Part shown: in pieces, positions 8,367-16,653 of the stretch
How positions within the stretch are numbered: position 1 is the stretch's first letter
Layout of the letters: every line of letters begins with the position of its first letter
From: an uncultured Candidatus Melainabacteria bacterium
GTDB taxonomy: Bacteria; Cyanobacteriota; Vampirovibrionia; Gastranaerophilales; Gastranaerophilaceae
Length of the DNA: 35,345 nucleotides
Direction of reading: 5' to 3'
NCBI GenBank assembly: GCA_934699705.1
Contig: CAKUXD010000017.1
Span: 1-35,345 of the forward strand
The notes under the pieces: generated by a model
Seen by the model: only the letters and a program-made list of their open reading frames with translations
The model's database searches: none
Told to the model about the DNA's origin: nothing
Position numbers and translations under genes: made by a program

Positions 8367-9365
8367 ATGGCTGATACTGAAAATATTGAACAAACTCAAG
8401 AAATTATTTATAACGAAAAATGTGATGAATTAATTGAAGATGCTCTTAATTCAACAGGAGAAGAAAGCCTTAATAAGTTTTTTGATATTGTTAATCTTTA
8501 TCCAGAATGTGATTATGCCTATATTATGATAGGTTGTAATTACAGAGAAAATCTTAAATATAAAAAGGCGATTCCGTATTTTGAAAAAGCAATTGAAGTA
8601 AATGATATTTATACGGGTTTGGCTTATGCCGAATTAGGCTTTTGTTATGAAATGTTGGGTAAATTAAAGAAGACGGAAGATTGTTATAAAAAATCTATTG
8701 AAATTAATCCTGAAAATCCAATTGCAAAATATTATTGGGCTGATTTTTTAACACATAAAGAACGAGATTATGAACAAGCAGAACCAATTGCAAAAAGTTT
8801 AGTTACTCAGTATCACAAGACAGTGGATTATCATAGGCTTTACGCAGATATCCTATGCGGTTTAGAAAAAACTCAAGAAGCAAACGAAGAATATCAAATA
8901 GCACTTAAACTTGATAGTGAAGATGAAACAACACTAAACAATTACGGAACTTTTTTGTTACAAAATGGCGAACCTGAAAGTGCTAAAAAATATTTTATTA
9001 AAGCCATAGAATTAAATCCTGACTTTAATTTATATAAAGAAAATCTTTATCAAGCGACAAAAATGTCAACAAAGTATTACAAGTTAAAAACAAAATACAA
9101 AAATAAATTTTTAAAACCTATTATGGATAAAATTGTAAAACCACATGTGGACAAAATGGTTATACTAACATTTATTTTAGCTCTCTGGTTTCCTTTTGTA
9201 AAAAACACATTAAAATATACTGCAAGATATGCTGAAAGTTCAGGAAATATGTTGCTTTATAAATCAGCGATAATCGCTATGTGGATTATATTGTTAATCC
9301 TATTTACTTTGGCAATATGTGATTTTATAACTTTTGTTTTGATAAAGTTTAAAATTATAAAATAA
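8367..9365 (+). CDS. TPR protein with C-terminal membrane segments
   Basis: 332 residues. About four to five tetratricopeptide repeats are seen, for example 50-79 (KKAIPYFEKAIEVN), 86-115 (YKKSIEINPEN), 154-183 and 189-219 (AKKYFIKAIELNPD). After a basic linker (236-262) come two membrane helices at about 263-282 and 301-326, so the repeat domain is probably cytoplasmic and tethered by the C-terminus. It starts three bases after the rel stop, hence co-transcribed with it; a functional link to the stringent response is only suggested by this. The stop is immediately followed by that of the convergent radical SAM gene. Confidence 0.82.
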   Translation: MADTENIEQTQEIIYNEKCDELIEDALNSTGEESLNKFFDIVNLYPECDYAYIMIGCNYRENLKYKKAIPYFEKAIEVNDIYTGLAYAELGFCYEMLGKLKKTEDCYKKSIEINPENPIAKYYWADFLTHKERDYEQAEPIAKSLVTQYHKTVDYHRLYADILCGLEKTQEANEEYQIALKLDSEDETTLNNYGTFLLQNGEPESAKKYFIKAIELNPDFNLYKENLYQATKMSTKYYKLKTKYKNKFLKPIMDKIVKPHVDKMVILTFILALWFPFVKNTLKYTARYAESSGNMLLYKSAIIAMWIILLILFTLAICDFITFVLIKFKIIK

Positions 9366-10760
9366 TTATTTATTCAAAAGAATTTTCATGCCAGCTAGGA
9401 AGTAGCTTTTAATTTCATAAGGCGAACGAATTTTTAAAAGCATTTTTAAGATATACAAAGGTCTTAAATAGAAGGCTTTTACGGCATTTTTATGAAATTC
9501 CATAACTTGTTCTTTTGATAATGAATATGTATTTACACAAGGTTCATAATAAGCATTTTCATAACTTTCAACTTCTTCATGCAATTCATTTTTAATAAAA
9601 TTATAAAAACGAGTTCCAGGAAGTGGAGTTGCTGTATAAAAACTTACAAAATCACTATCTAATTCAATCGCAAAATCAATAGTTTCACTCATTGTAGCCT
9701 CATCGTCCCAAGGTAAACCAAGCACAAAATAATTATAAATTTTGATTTTAGCTTTTTTAAACGCATCAACAGTATCTCGAATTTCATCAAGCGTAATATT
9801 TTTGCCAATTTTATCAAGAATAAATTGCGAACCACTTTCGACACCAAGGCTAACAAGCCTACAACCAGCCTTGTGCATAAGTTTTGCCATTTTTAAATCA
9901 GCAGTATCAGCTCTTGTGTTTGCAGACCATGTGAATTTTAACCCACTTTTAATAATTTTTTCACATAAATTAACTGTCCATTCTCTGTCTTGATTAAAAA
10001 TATCAGACCAGAAAATAAAATTACGTATATTATATTTATTAATACATTCACGAATTTCTGCAATAATATTTTCAGGCGAACGCATACGAACTTTTCTGCC
10101 AGATGTCGGAGTTGCCAAACAGAAAAAACAATGATGCGGACACCCTCTTGAAACTTTGATAACCGCTTGAACTTTGTTGTTATCTGGTCTGCGATAAACA
10201 GAATTATCAATTAAATGACGCGCTGGGAAGGGAAGTGTGTCTAAATTTTCAATAAATGGGCGTACGCCAGAAAACTTCGCGACAAATCCTTCTTTATACC
10301 ATAAACCTAAAATATCTTTTGGCTTTTTTTCCCCTTCTAATAATTCTTTCAAAGTTTCTTCTGCTTCACCTGAAATAATGTAATTGATTTCTTTGTTTTT
10401 GAGCATTATTTCTGAATTATAAGTTAAAAATACAGCACCCTTTGCAATATTAATAACTTTTGGTAAAATCTTTTTTGCGATTTTAAAACAATTTATATCG
10501 TTTTCTAAAGTTGGAGTTGCAATATTTGCAAGTAAATAATCTGGTTGAATATCATTCAAATCCTGTTCAAAATCCCCACCTAAGCTATAATCTCTAACAT
10601 AAGCCTCTAAACCAGCCTGTTCTGCGATTGACGCAAGATACAATAAATCCGTCGGAGGTAGAGGTGGAATTACAAGCAAGTCCTTTGTCGGTTGTTGACA
10701 ACGATCTTCCCTGTTCAGAATAGGTGATTGAGGATAAATAAGTAAAATCTTTTTCGCCAT
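9366..10760 (-). CDS. B12-binding-domain radical SAM protein
   Basis: 464 residues. An N-terminal Rossmann-like cobalamin-binding domain (about 1-150: KILLIYPQSP, P-P-L-P-P-T-D-L-L-Y-L-A, ISGEAEET) precedes a radical SAM domain with C207-x3-C211-x2-C214 in SRGCPHHCFFC, which would hold the 4Fe-4S cluster. Later conserved parts include GVESGSQFILDKI and the GLPWDDEATMSET segment. This is the BchE/HpnJ/MiaB-distant class B family whose members do methyl transfers, cyclisations and rearrangements on lipids, tetrapyrroles and peptides; the substrate cannot be told. It follows a HAD phosphatase gene after 24 bp and is probably co-transcribed. Confidence 0.88.
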   Translation of the reverse strand: MAKKILLIYPQSPILNREDRCQQPTKDLLVIPPLPPTDLLYLASIAEQAGLEAYVRDYSLGGDFEQDLNDIQPDYLLANIATPTLENDINCFKIAKKILPKVINIAKGAVFLTYNSEIMLKNKEINYIISGEAEETLKELLEGEKKPKDILGLWYKEGFVAKFSGVRPFIENLDTLPFPARHLIDNSVYRRPDNNKVQAVIKVSRGCPHHCFFCLATPTSGRKVRMRSPENIIAEIRECINKYNIRNFIFWSDIFNQDREWTVNLCEKIIKSGLKFTWSANTRADTADLKMAKLMHKAGCRLVSLGVESGSQFILDKIGKNITLDEIRDTVDAFKKAKIKIYNYFVLGLPWDDEATMSETIDFAIELDSDFVSFYTATPLPGTRFYNFIKNELHEEVESYENAYYEPCVNTYSLSKEQVMEFHKNAVKAFYLRPLYILKMLLKIRSPYEIKSYFLAGMKILLNK

Positions 10761-10784
10761 ATTATTATTCTAACCTAAACAAAA

Positions 10785-11573
10785 TTATGATAAAAGATTA
10801 AAGTAATTTAACGCGTTAAAAATTCCGTCTTCATCTACGTGAGAAGTTACATAATCAGCTTTTTCTTTTACATTATCGCCGGCATTACCCATAGCAACAC
10901 CGATTTGAACAAATTTGAGCATATCAATATCGTTACCACCATCGCCGAAAGCCATTGTTTCTTCTGGTTTTATGGAATAATAATCGCAAATTTTCTTTAT
11001 ACCAATTGCTTTTCCGCCATTTTTCGGAATGACATCTACAAATAAATCGCACCAGCGGAAATTTTCGCAATTTTCAACGTGTTTCATTAATTCGATTTCT
11101 TCTTCTTCAGAAATGTATGGACAAAGTTGAAAAACTTCTTTATCAAAACAGTATTCTTCAGGTTTTGCCAGTAAATTTTCTTCGTAACCTACGAGTTTGA
11201 ACAAATCATAAACTTTATCATTGTATTTTGTAACAAAAACCTCGTTTTCTGTAATTACATGACATGCCAAATCACGTTTTTTTAAAAAGTTTAAAATAGT
11301 TTTTACACTCTCTTTATCAATAAACTTTTTATAAATTTCTTGTTTTTTGTCATCATAACAGAATTGACCGTTAGTTGAGATATAACCGTCAAAAGGAAAT
11401 TCAACAAGTTCTTGAACTTTTTCTATGTCAATTTTTGGACGCCCAGTTGCAACAAAAAGTTTAATACCTTTTTCTTTAAGCGTAAAAAGTGCTTTTTTTG
11501 TACTTTCAGGCATTTTATGAGTTGTAAAACTTATTAATGTACCGTCAACATCGAAAAATATTGCTTTTATCAT
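10785..11573 (-). CDS. Cof-type HAD-IIB phosphatase
   Basis: 262 residues, the usual length. Motif I is D8-V-D10-G-T, motif II T43-G-R, motif III K188 with K-A-I-G-I, motif IV GDGGND at 210-215, and the HAD-IIB cap lies between motifs II and III (about 82-185). Members dephosphorylate sugar phosphates, FMN or pyridoxal phosphate; the exact substrate is unknown. Start ATG at 11573 has only a weak AGAAG upstream. The gene lies upstream of the radical SAM gene in the same unit and is divergent from a small membrane protein gene 60 bp away. Confidence 0.9.
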   Translation of the reverse strand: MIKAIFFDVDGTLISFTTHKMPESTKKALFTLKEKGIKLFVATGRPKIDIEKVQELVEFPFDGYISTNGQFCYDDKKQEIYKKFIDKESVKTILNFLKKRDLACHVITENEVFVTKYNDKVYDLFKLVGYEENLLAKPEEYCFDKEVFQLCPYISEEEEIELMKHVENCENFRWCDLFVDVIPKNGGKAIGIKKICDYYSIKPEETMAFGDGGNDIDMLKFVQIGVAMGNAGDNVKEKADYVTSHVDEDGIFNALNYFNLLS

Positions 11574-11585
11574 AACTTCTAAATT

Positions 11586-11614
11586 TTAACATAAATTGAA
11601 ATTATTAGTATAAT
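11586..11614 (+). promoter_or_regulatory. Promoter of the 11634 membrane protein gene
   Basis: TTAACA (11586-11591), 17 bp, TATAAT (11609-11614). The predicted transcript would have about a 13-nt leader without a ribosome binding site. It overlaps the upstream side of the divergent HAD gene. Confidence 0.6.
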
Positions 11615-11633
11615 TTTATTATACAATATAAGC

Positions 11634-11960
11634 ATGTTAATAAAAAACGTAATAAAATGGCTTTTTTGCATATCAATAACATTATTCATTCTTGATATTC
11701 TTTATATTGCATTTGTAGGCGCCAAAATATCAGCTAATATAGATTTGCAAATTTTAGCCTATACAGTTATTTCAATATTCACAATAATACTAACCTGGAC
11801 TTTGTCATTTATTAAAATAAAATCAAAATATAAACTATTAATGGGATTATTATTAGTTCTTTGGATTTTATCAACAAATTATTTACCTTCCGTTAAAACA
11901 CAGATAAATAATGATTTTTGCATTGATACTGAAAAATGTGAAAACAAAAACTTAAATTAA
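11634..11960 (+). CDS. Small membrane protein, unknown
   Basis: 108 residues with three hydrophobic segments (about 6-28, 40-60 and 68-84) and a short hydrophilic tail containing two cysteines (DFCIDTEKCEN). No family recognised. It has no Shine-Dalgarno sequence and begins about 13 nt after the predicted transcription start. Coding is supported by the promoter fit and the regular membrane pattern rather than by homology. Confidence 0.62.
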   Translation: MLIKNVIKWLFCISITLFILDILYIAFVGAKISANIDLQILAYTVISIFTIILTWTLSFIKIKSKYKLLMGLLLVLWILSTNYLPSVKTQINNDFCIDTEKCENKNLN

Positions 11961-12128
11961 AGGATTAAGTGTTAATAAAAAAGCTAAAATCGCTAATCCA
12001 CTAAAAGCAAAGATTAAAAATACATTAGCAAAAATTATTATCCAATCTTTTTTTGTTTTATTTCTTGATAATATTTTAACAAATAAAATAATAGTTTGTA
12101 AAACAATGCTAATTGGTATATTAGTTAA
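11952..12128 (-). pseudogene. Possible remnant of a small membrane protein gene
   Basis: A frame of 58 sense codons is open on the minus strand and reads like the C-terminal end of a membrane protein (a helix, then SRNKTKKDW, then a long hydrophobic helix ending LLTLNPLI). No ATG, GTG or TTG occurs in frame, and a stop codon lies just upstream at 12129-12131, so it cannot start normally. It may be a gene that has lost its 5' part. In AT-rich DNA such hydrophobic frames also arise by chance. Confidence 0.25.
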
Positions 12129-12142
12129 TTATAACATATCTA

Positions 12143-12151
12143 TGTTATAAT
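12143..12151 (+). promoter_or_regulatory. Extended -10 promoter of the 12171 gene
   Basis: TGTTATAAT fits the TGn-TATAAT extended -10 form; no good -35 box is seen. It lies 19 nt before the ATG, leaving room for AAGGAG at 12159-12164, six bases before the start. Confidence 0.55.
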
Positions 12152-12170
12152 TTTCAAAAAGGAGAATTAT

Positions 12171-12743
12171 ATGACAAAAGCGCTTTTTGACCCTGGGTTT
12201 TCAAACTGTTTAGTTAGTTTTTATGCAAATATTGAATACGTTTATGGTTCACTAAATTCAATTAAAAATTTCAACCAAAAGAAAACTCAATTTGCAATGT
12301 CTTATAACAAAATTGTGGCTTTATTAAACAAATACACAGGTTTTTATATGGGTTGCATGCTTTGGGGTACATATTTGAAATCGTTAGGCAACGAAAAAAT
12401 TGAAAATAATCCGTTTATTGGGCAAAAGTATGATAAAAATCTTTCTTTGGCAGAAGTAAACGATATTTTAACCTTCGTTGATAAATTCAAAAAAGATACA
12501 AAATATTATACAGGTAAAAATTTTGATTTCGGTGAAATAAATACAAAAATTTTAGATAATTATACTGATTTTGTTGAAAAAAATGAAGGTTTTATTAACA
12601 CAGATACAACTGATAAAATTCAATTAATCGGTCATTTGGATAATTTATCAAAAGAAGAAATTGACAAAATTGAACAAAAAATTCAAGACGTAATTCATAC
12701 AGGTAAATTAGAAGAATTACGCGAATTTTGTGATAAAATATAA
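12171..12743 (+). CDS. Unknown soluble protein
   Basis: 190 residues, no signal peptide or membrane helix. The first half is rich in aromatic residues (FYANIEYVYGSL, YTGFYMGCMLWGTY); the C-terminal quarter is charged and helical (LSKEEIDKIEQKIQDVIHTG). Mostly alpha-helical by appearance. The start is supported by AAGGAG at a spacing of six. No family recognised. Adenine deaminase follows after 41 bp on the same strand, with its own ribosome binding site and no terminator between, so the two may share a transcript. Confidence 0.8.
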   Translation: MTKALFDPGFSNCLVSFYANIEYVYGSLNSIKNFNQKKTQFAMSYNKIVALLNKYTGFYMGCMLWGTYLKSLGNEKIENNPFIGQKYDKNLSLAEVNDILTFVDKFKKDTKYYTGKNFDFGEINTKILDNYTDFVEKNEGFINTDTTDKIQLIGHLDNLSKEEIDKIEQKIQDVIHTGKLEELREFCDKI

Positions 12744-12784
12744 TAAATTAAATAGTGTAATTTAGGATTTAAGAAAGGAATAAA

Positions 12785-14515
12785 ATGCATCAAGAAGAAT
12801 TTATTGCAGTTGCATTAGGTGAAAAGAAAGCTGATTTAGTTATAAAAAACGCACAAATAGTAAACGTTTTGACAGAAGAAATCTACGAAAGCGACGTTGC
12901 TGTTGTAAATGGCAGAGTTGCAGGTGTTGACAAAGGTTACAAGGGCGAAAAAGAAATTGATTTAAAAGGCGCATTTTTAACTCCAGGATTTATTGATGGA
13001 CACGTTCATATTGAAAGTTCAATGATGTTGCCTCACAGATTTGCTCAAGCAGTCGTTCCGGCAGGTACAACAACGGTCGTAACCGACCCTCACGAAATTT
13101 CAAACGTACTTGGTCTGCATGGTATTAGTTTTATGAGAGAAGCCTCTAAAAATTTACCTTTAAGAGTTTACACAATGCTTCCTTCTTGCGTTCCAGCTAC
13201 ATCTTTTGAAACTTCAGGTTTTGAATTAAATGCTTATGATTTATCTTTATTAATAGATAAAGACTGGGTTTTAGGTTTAGCAGAAATGATGAACTTCCCA
13301 GGAGTATTAATGAGAAATAAAGATGTTATGGCTAAGATTGATTTGGCTTTGCAATATCAAAAACGTGTTGACGGGCATGCTCCACAAGTTTCAGGAAAAG
13401 ATTTATGCGCATACATCGCAAGTGGCGTAACTTCTGATCACGAATGTACAGATCCGCAACAAGCATTAGAAAAATTAAGACAAGGTATGTTTATAATGGT
13501 TCGTGAAGGCACAGCAGCTAAAGATTTAGACGCTTTAATGCCAATTTTACAACATAACAATAACCGCAAAATCTTATTCGTAACTGACGACAGACACCCT
13601 GAAGATTTACGCGTACATATCGGTGGAATGGTTCAAAGAGCCGTTGAAAATAACGTAAATCCAATTAAAGCTATCCAAATGGCTAGTTTGAATACTGCTG
13701 AATACTTTAAAATCCAAGATTTAGGCGCAATTGCTCCAGGATATAGAGCCGATTTCAATGTATTTAACTCAATGAAAGATTTTACAAAACCATTAATGGT
13801 ATTCCAAAATGGTGAAGTCGTTGCTGAAAATGGTAATTTAATTGCATCTTTAGACAAAGTTCACGTTCCTTCTACAAGAGGTTCTGTGAACGTTGGTTGG
13901 TTAGAAAATGATAGTTTCCAAATTAAAGCTCAAGGCAACAAAGTTCGCGCAATTGAAATTATTCCTCACCAATTAATTACAAAAGAAACAGTCGTAAATG
14001 TTAAAGTTGAAGACGGTCTTGCAAAATCTAATGTTGAAGAAGATGTTTTAAAAATTTGTGTTGTAGAACGTCATAGAGCAAGTGGAAACATCGGTAAAGG
14101 CTTTGTTAAAGGTTTCGGAATTAAAGAAGGTGCTATTGCATCAACCGTTGCTCACGATTCGCACAATATGATTATTATTGGCACAAACGATGAAGACATG
14201 TTGCTTGCGCAAAAAGAACTTGTAAAATCACAAGGTGGTAAAGTGGTTATTAAAAACGGTGAAATTTTAGCAAAATTACCACTTCCAGTTGCAGGCTTAA
14301 TGTCTTATGAAGACATTGATTATGTTACAGAAAAATCTGAACAATTGAACAAAGCGGCAAAAGAAATTGGTTGTGTAGTTGATGACCCATTTATGACAAT
14401 GGGATTTTTGTCTTTACCTGTAATTCCTGAATTAAAAATTACAGACAAAGGGATTTTCTCAACTAAAAACTTTGATTTTATTGATATTTTTGACTGCGAA
14501 CCAGCAAAAGTATAA
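12785..14515 (+). CDS. ade: Adenine deaminase
   Basis: 576 residues, matching the usual length. An amidohydrolase N-terminal part (FLTPGFIDGHVHIESSMM) places metal ligands at H73 and H75; the ADE family's conserved TDPHEISNVLG follows, and the C-terminal adenine deaminase domain contains TVAHDSHNMIIIG near 454-466. It hydrolyses adenine to hypoxanthine and ammonia in purine salvage, in the cytoplasm, with Mn or Fe. AAAGGA six bases before ATG supports the start. A terminator follows at 14547. Confidence 0.95.
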   Translation: MHQEEFIAVALGEKKADLVIKNAQIVNVLTEEIYESDVAVVNGRVAGVDKGYKGEKEIDLKGAFLTPGFIDGHVHIESSMMLPHRFAQAVVPAGTTTVVTDPHEISNVLGLHGISFMREASKNLPLRVYTMLPSCVPATSFETSGFELNAYDLSLLIDKDWVLGLAEMMNFPGVLMRNKDVMAKIDLALQYQKRVDGHAPQVSGKDLCAYIASGVTSDHECTDPQQALEKLRQGMFIMVREGTAAKDLDALMPILQHNNNRKILFVTDDRHPEDLRVHIGGMVQRAVENNVNPIKAIQMASLNTAEYFKIQDLGAIAPGYRADFNVFNSMKDFTKPLMVFQNGEVVAENGNLIASLDKVHVPSTRGSVNVGWLENDSFQIKAQGNKVRAIEIIPHQLITKETVVNVKVEDGLAKSNVEEDVLKICVVERHRASGNIGKGFVKGFGIKEGAIASTVAHDSHNMIIIGTNDEDMLLAQKELVKSQGGKVVIKNGEILAKLPLPVAGLMSYEDIDYVTEKSEQLNKAAKEIGCVVDDPFMTMGFLSLPVIPELKITDKGIFSTKNFDFIDIFDCEPAKV

Positions 14516-14546
14516 TAATTTCAAAAACATATTAACAAATGTTAAC

Positions 14547-14581
14547 AAAAGCCATGAAAAATTAAAGAATTCATGGTTTTT
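14547..14581 (+). terminator. Terminator of ade
   Basis: CCATGAA (14552-14558) pairs with TTCATGG (14570-14576), extended outward by a G-T pair and A-T pairs into a T run (14577-14581). Loop of 11 nt. Confidence 0.75.
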
Positions 14582-14610
14582 GTCGTATTTAATAATGTAG
14601 TTGAGAATGA

Positions 14611-14617
14611 AAAAGGG
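14611..14617 (+). promoter_or_regulatory. Ribosome binding site deciding the 14625 start
   Basis: AAAAGGG lies seven bases before ATG 14625. The alternative upstream starts in the same frame (TTG 14601 and ATG 14607) have no such site and would place this sequence inside the gene. Confidence 0.65.
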
Positions 14618-14624
14618 TATTGCT

Positions 14625-16499
14625 ATGGTAAATAAAGCAAAATTAAATGCGTATATTGCATCGCTTCCACCAAAAGAACGTGCAAAATTTCAAAAATTAC
14701 CACAAGCTCAACAAATTTCTATTATGAATAAGGCTTTGGGTACTACTTCTGCGAAATCAAACTCAAAGACTAGTTCACAATTACCAAAATATAATGGATT
14801 TTCAATGAATTCTGTTTTTGGTAATGACAGATATACTTGCAAATCAGATAATACAAGAGTAATGTATCCTCACTTAGAAACGACTAAGAAAGAAGTACAA
14901 ATAAAACACGAACTTAGACAAGCTGGAAAACTTAAAGAGCCTAAATTAAAACTTAAACCAATTAGTGCTCAAAGTAAACGACTTAGACAAGGTATTGTTA
15001 TTAGAATGCAAAAAAACTATAATTCAGCCGTAGCAAGTTTTAATACTCAAATGAAAAAAGACGGTTGGGCTGGAGATGTTGCAGATGGTATTAGCAAATT
15101 ATGGAATAATAATCTTTGGAATGCTACTGGTAATACTGCAAGCATGGTAAAAGATGATTTAAAAAAATACCGTACACAAACTGCTGAATTAAAAGCATCT
15201 ATTTCTGCTCAAGATTTCCCACAAAAATTTCAACAAATTTACAAAATAAATTACAACGAGCAAAACATTAAAGCATTTAACACAACAGAAAAAAAAGTTA
15301 AACAAGTAGCAACAGCAATTACAACAGCAAAAGCAGTTCAAAGTGCGTTTGACTTACCTTTAAAACAATTCAATGATAACTTTGGTTTATACAAAGATCA
15401 CGTAGAAATTTTACATGGTTCAACTGGAACAATGGAAAGAAGAATTCCAAAAGAAATGCTTTTAAAAGGACTTCGCGGAAAAGTTGAAGAAATGGTTGGC
15501 GGAGTAAAAGGTGTTGAACAGATTGCAAAACAATCAAATATTGATTTATCAAAACTTAGTGATGCAGATAAATACAAATTTTATGGCAAAATTGCACAAC
15601 AATTGGTAAACGCTTCAAAAGATGCCGAAAAAAGGGCATTAAATGGTAAACCTTTTGAATACTATGAAAAACAATATGATGCTGCATACACAAAAGCTTT
15701 TGGCAATAAAAATAACATTCAAAAACGTGTTGCAAAATACAATATGTCGCAAGAAGTTGGTGCTTCAGCGGTTAAATCTGGAGTTCAAACTATTGTAGTT
15801 GTAGGTTCTACGATTGCAATTACCGCATCTGGTGGAACAGCAACACCACTAGTTGTTGCAGGAATTTCTGGTGCGGCATCAGTAGCTATTGATGTTTCAG
15901 ACAAAGCGACAAATGGAATAAAAGGTGATGTTAAAAAATCAATGCCAGACATTTTAAAATCAGGAGCAATTGACGCTGCATTTACTTATGCTGGAGGTAA
16001 TGTTGCAAAAAGCATTACACATGTTGTAAAACCTTCTACTGAAATTGGCACAACAATTGTTAAAGCCGCAGCAAATGGTATTGGTGCTGCAACAGAAGGT
16101 TCTGTCAAAGATGTTGTTACTGGCGGAATTAATAACGTATCAATTAAAACATTTATCGCAAGAGCCTTAATTGCTACGACTTTAGGTAATGTTAAAATGG
16201 TTACAAATAATGATGCCTTAGTAAAAACCATAGGCGTTGGTAAAAGTGCAACCATGAGCGGAACTATAAAAACATTAAAAATTGAACTAAAAGAACAAGC
16301 AAAAGCTGAAGGTGCAACAGAAGCGCAAAAAGTTGTTCAATTTATGGAACAAAATCCAGAAGAATTCGAAAAAATTGTTATTGAAGTAGCTCAAGCACAA
16401 GAAAATCAAAAATTGCCAGATACTAAAAAAGTTGGAAAAGTTCTTGAACATGAAACAGATAACGTTCAACAAATAGTTGTTGATTTTTCAAAAAATTAA
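14625..16499 (+). CDS. Large uncharacterised protein, paralogue A
   Basis: 624 residues from ATG 14625. No signal peptide. A basic N-terminal part (about 1-130) is followed by KKDGWAGDVADGISKLW (about 144-160), a helical region with many K/Q/N residues, then NIQKRVAKYNMSQEVGASAV (364-383), which runs into a strongly hydrophobic Gly/Ala/Thr/Val stretch (about 388-422; motifs SGGTATPL, AGISGAASVAI) and a second Gly/Ala-rich stretch (about 450-500). The C-terminal 80 residues are charged and helical. The glycine-spaced hydrophobic centre resembles regions that insert into or span membranes. Most of the architecture recurs in the next gene, so the two arose by tandem duplication. Function unknown; a surface or secreted effector is conceivable but unsupported by a visible export signal. 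Confidence 0.85.
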   Translation: MVNKAKLNAYIASLPPKERAKFQKLPQAQQISIMNKALGTTSAKSNSKTSSQLPKYNGFSMNSVFGNDRYTCKSDNTRVMYPHLETTKKEVQIKHELRQAGKLKEPKLKLKPISAQSKRLRQGIVIRMQKNYNSAVASFNTQMKKDGWAGDVADGISKLWNNNLWNATGNTASMVKDDLKKYRTQTAELKASISAQDFPQKFQQIYKINYNEQNIKAFNTTEKKVKQVATAITTAKAVQSAFDLPLKQFNDNFGLYKDHVEILHGSTGTMERRIPKEMLLKGLRGKVEEMVGGVKGVEQIAKQSNIDLSKLSDADKYKFYGKIAQQLVNASKDAEKRALNGKPFEYYEKQYDAAYTKAFGNKNNIQKRVAKYNMSQEVGASAVKSGVQTIVVVGSTIAITASGGTATPLVVAGISGAASVAIDVSDKATNGIKGDVKKSMPDILKSGAIDAAFTYAGGNVAKSITHVVKPSTEIGTTIVKAAANGIGAATEGSVKDVVTGGINNVSIKTFIARALIATTLGNVKMVTNNDALVKTIGVGKSATMSGTIKTLKIELKEQAKAEGATEAQKVVQFMEQNPEEFEKIVIEVAQAQENQKLPDTKKVGKVLEHETDNVQQIVVDFSKN

Positions 16500-16520
16500 A
16501 TTTAAAAAATTATATGATTA

Positions 16521-16562
16521 AATTAGAGGCTTATAAATAAATTTATAAACCTCTAATTTTTT
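16521..16562 (+). terminator. Terminator of paralogue A
   Basis: AATTAGAGG (16521-16529) pairs with CCTCTAATT (16550-16558); after one C-A mismatch TTATAAAT pairs with ATTTATAA; loop of two. A run of T follows. It separates the two paralogues into different transcripts. Confidence 0.85.
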
Positions 16563-16653
16563 ATTAACTATTTGTAACAAATCCTGAAAAACATGGCAAT
16601 TATTATTTTTACGCTACTTTATAAAAACACGTCAGTGAAAATTAGGGAATATT

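Noticed and set aside
14532..14545. TTAACAAATGTTAA palindrome after ade
   Set aside because: A short AT-rich palindrome just before a clear terminator; chance is sufficient.
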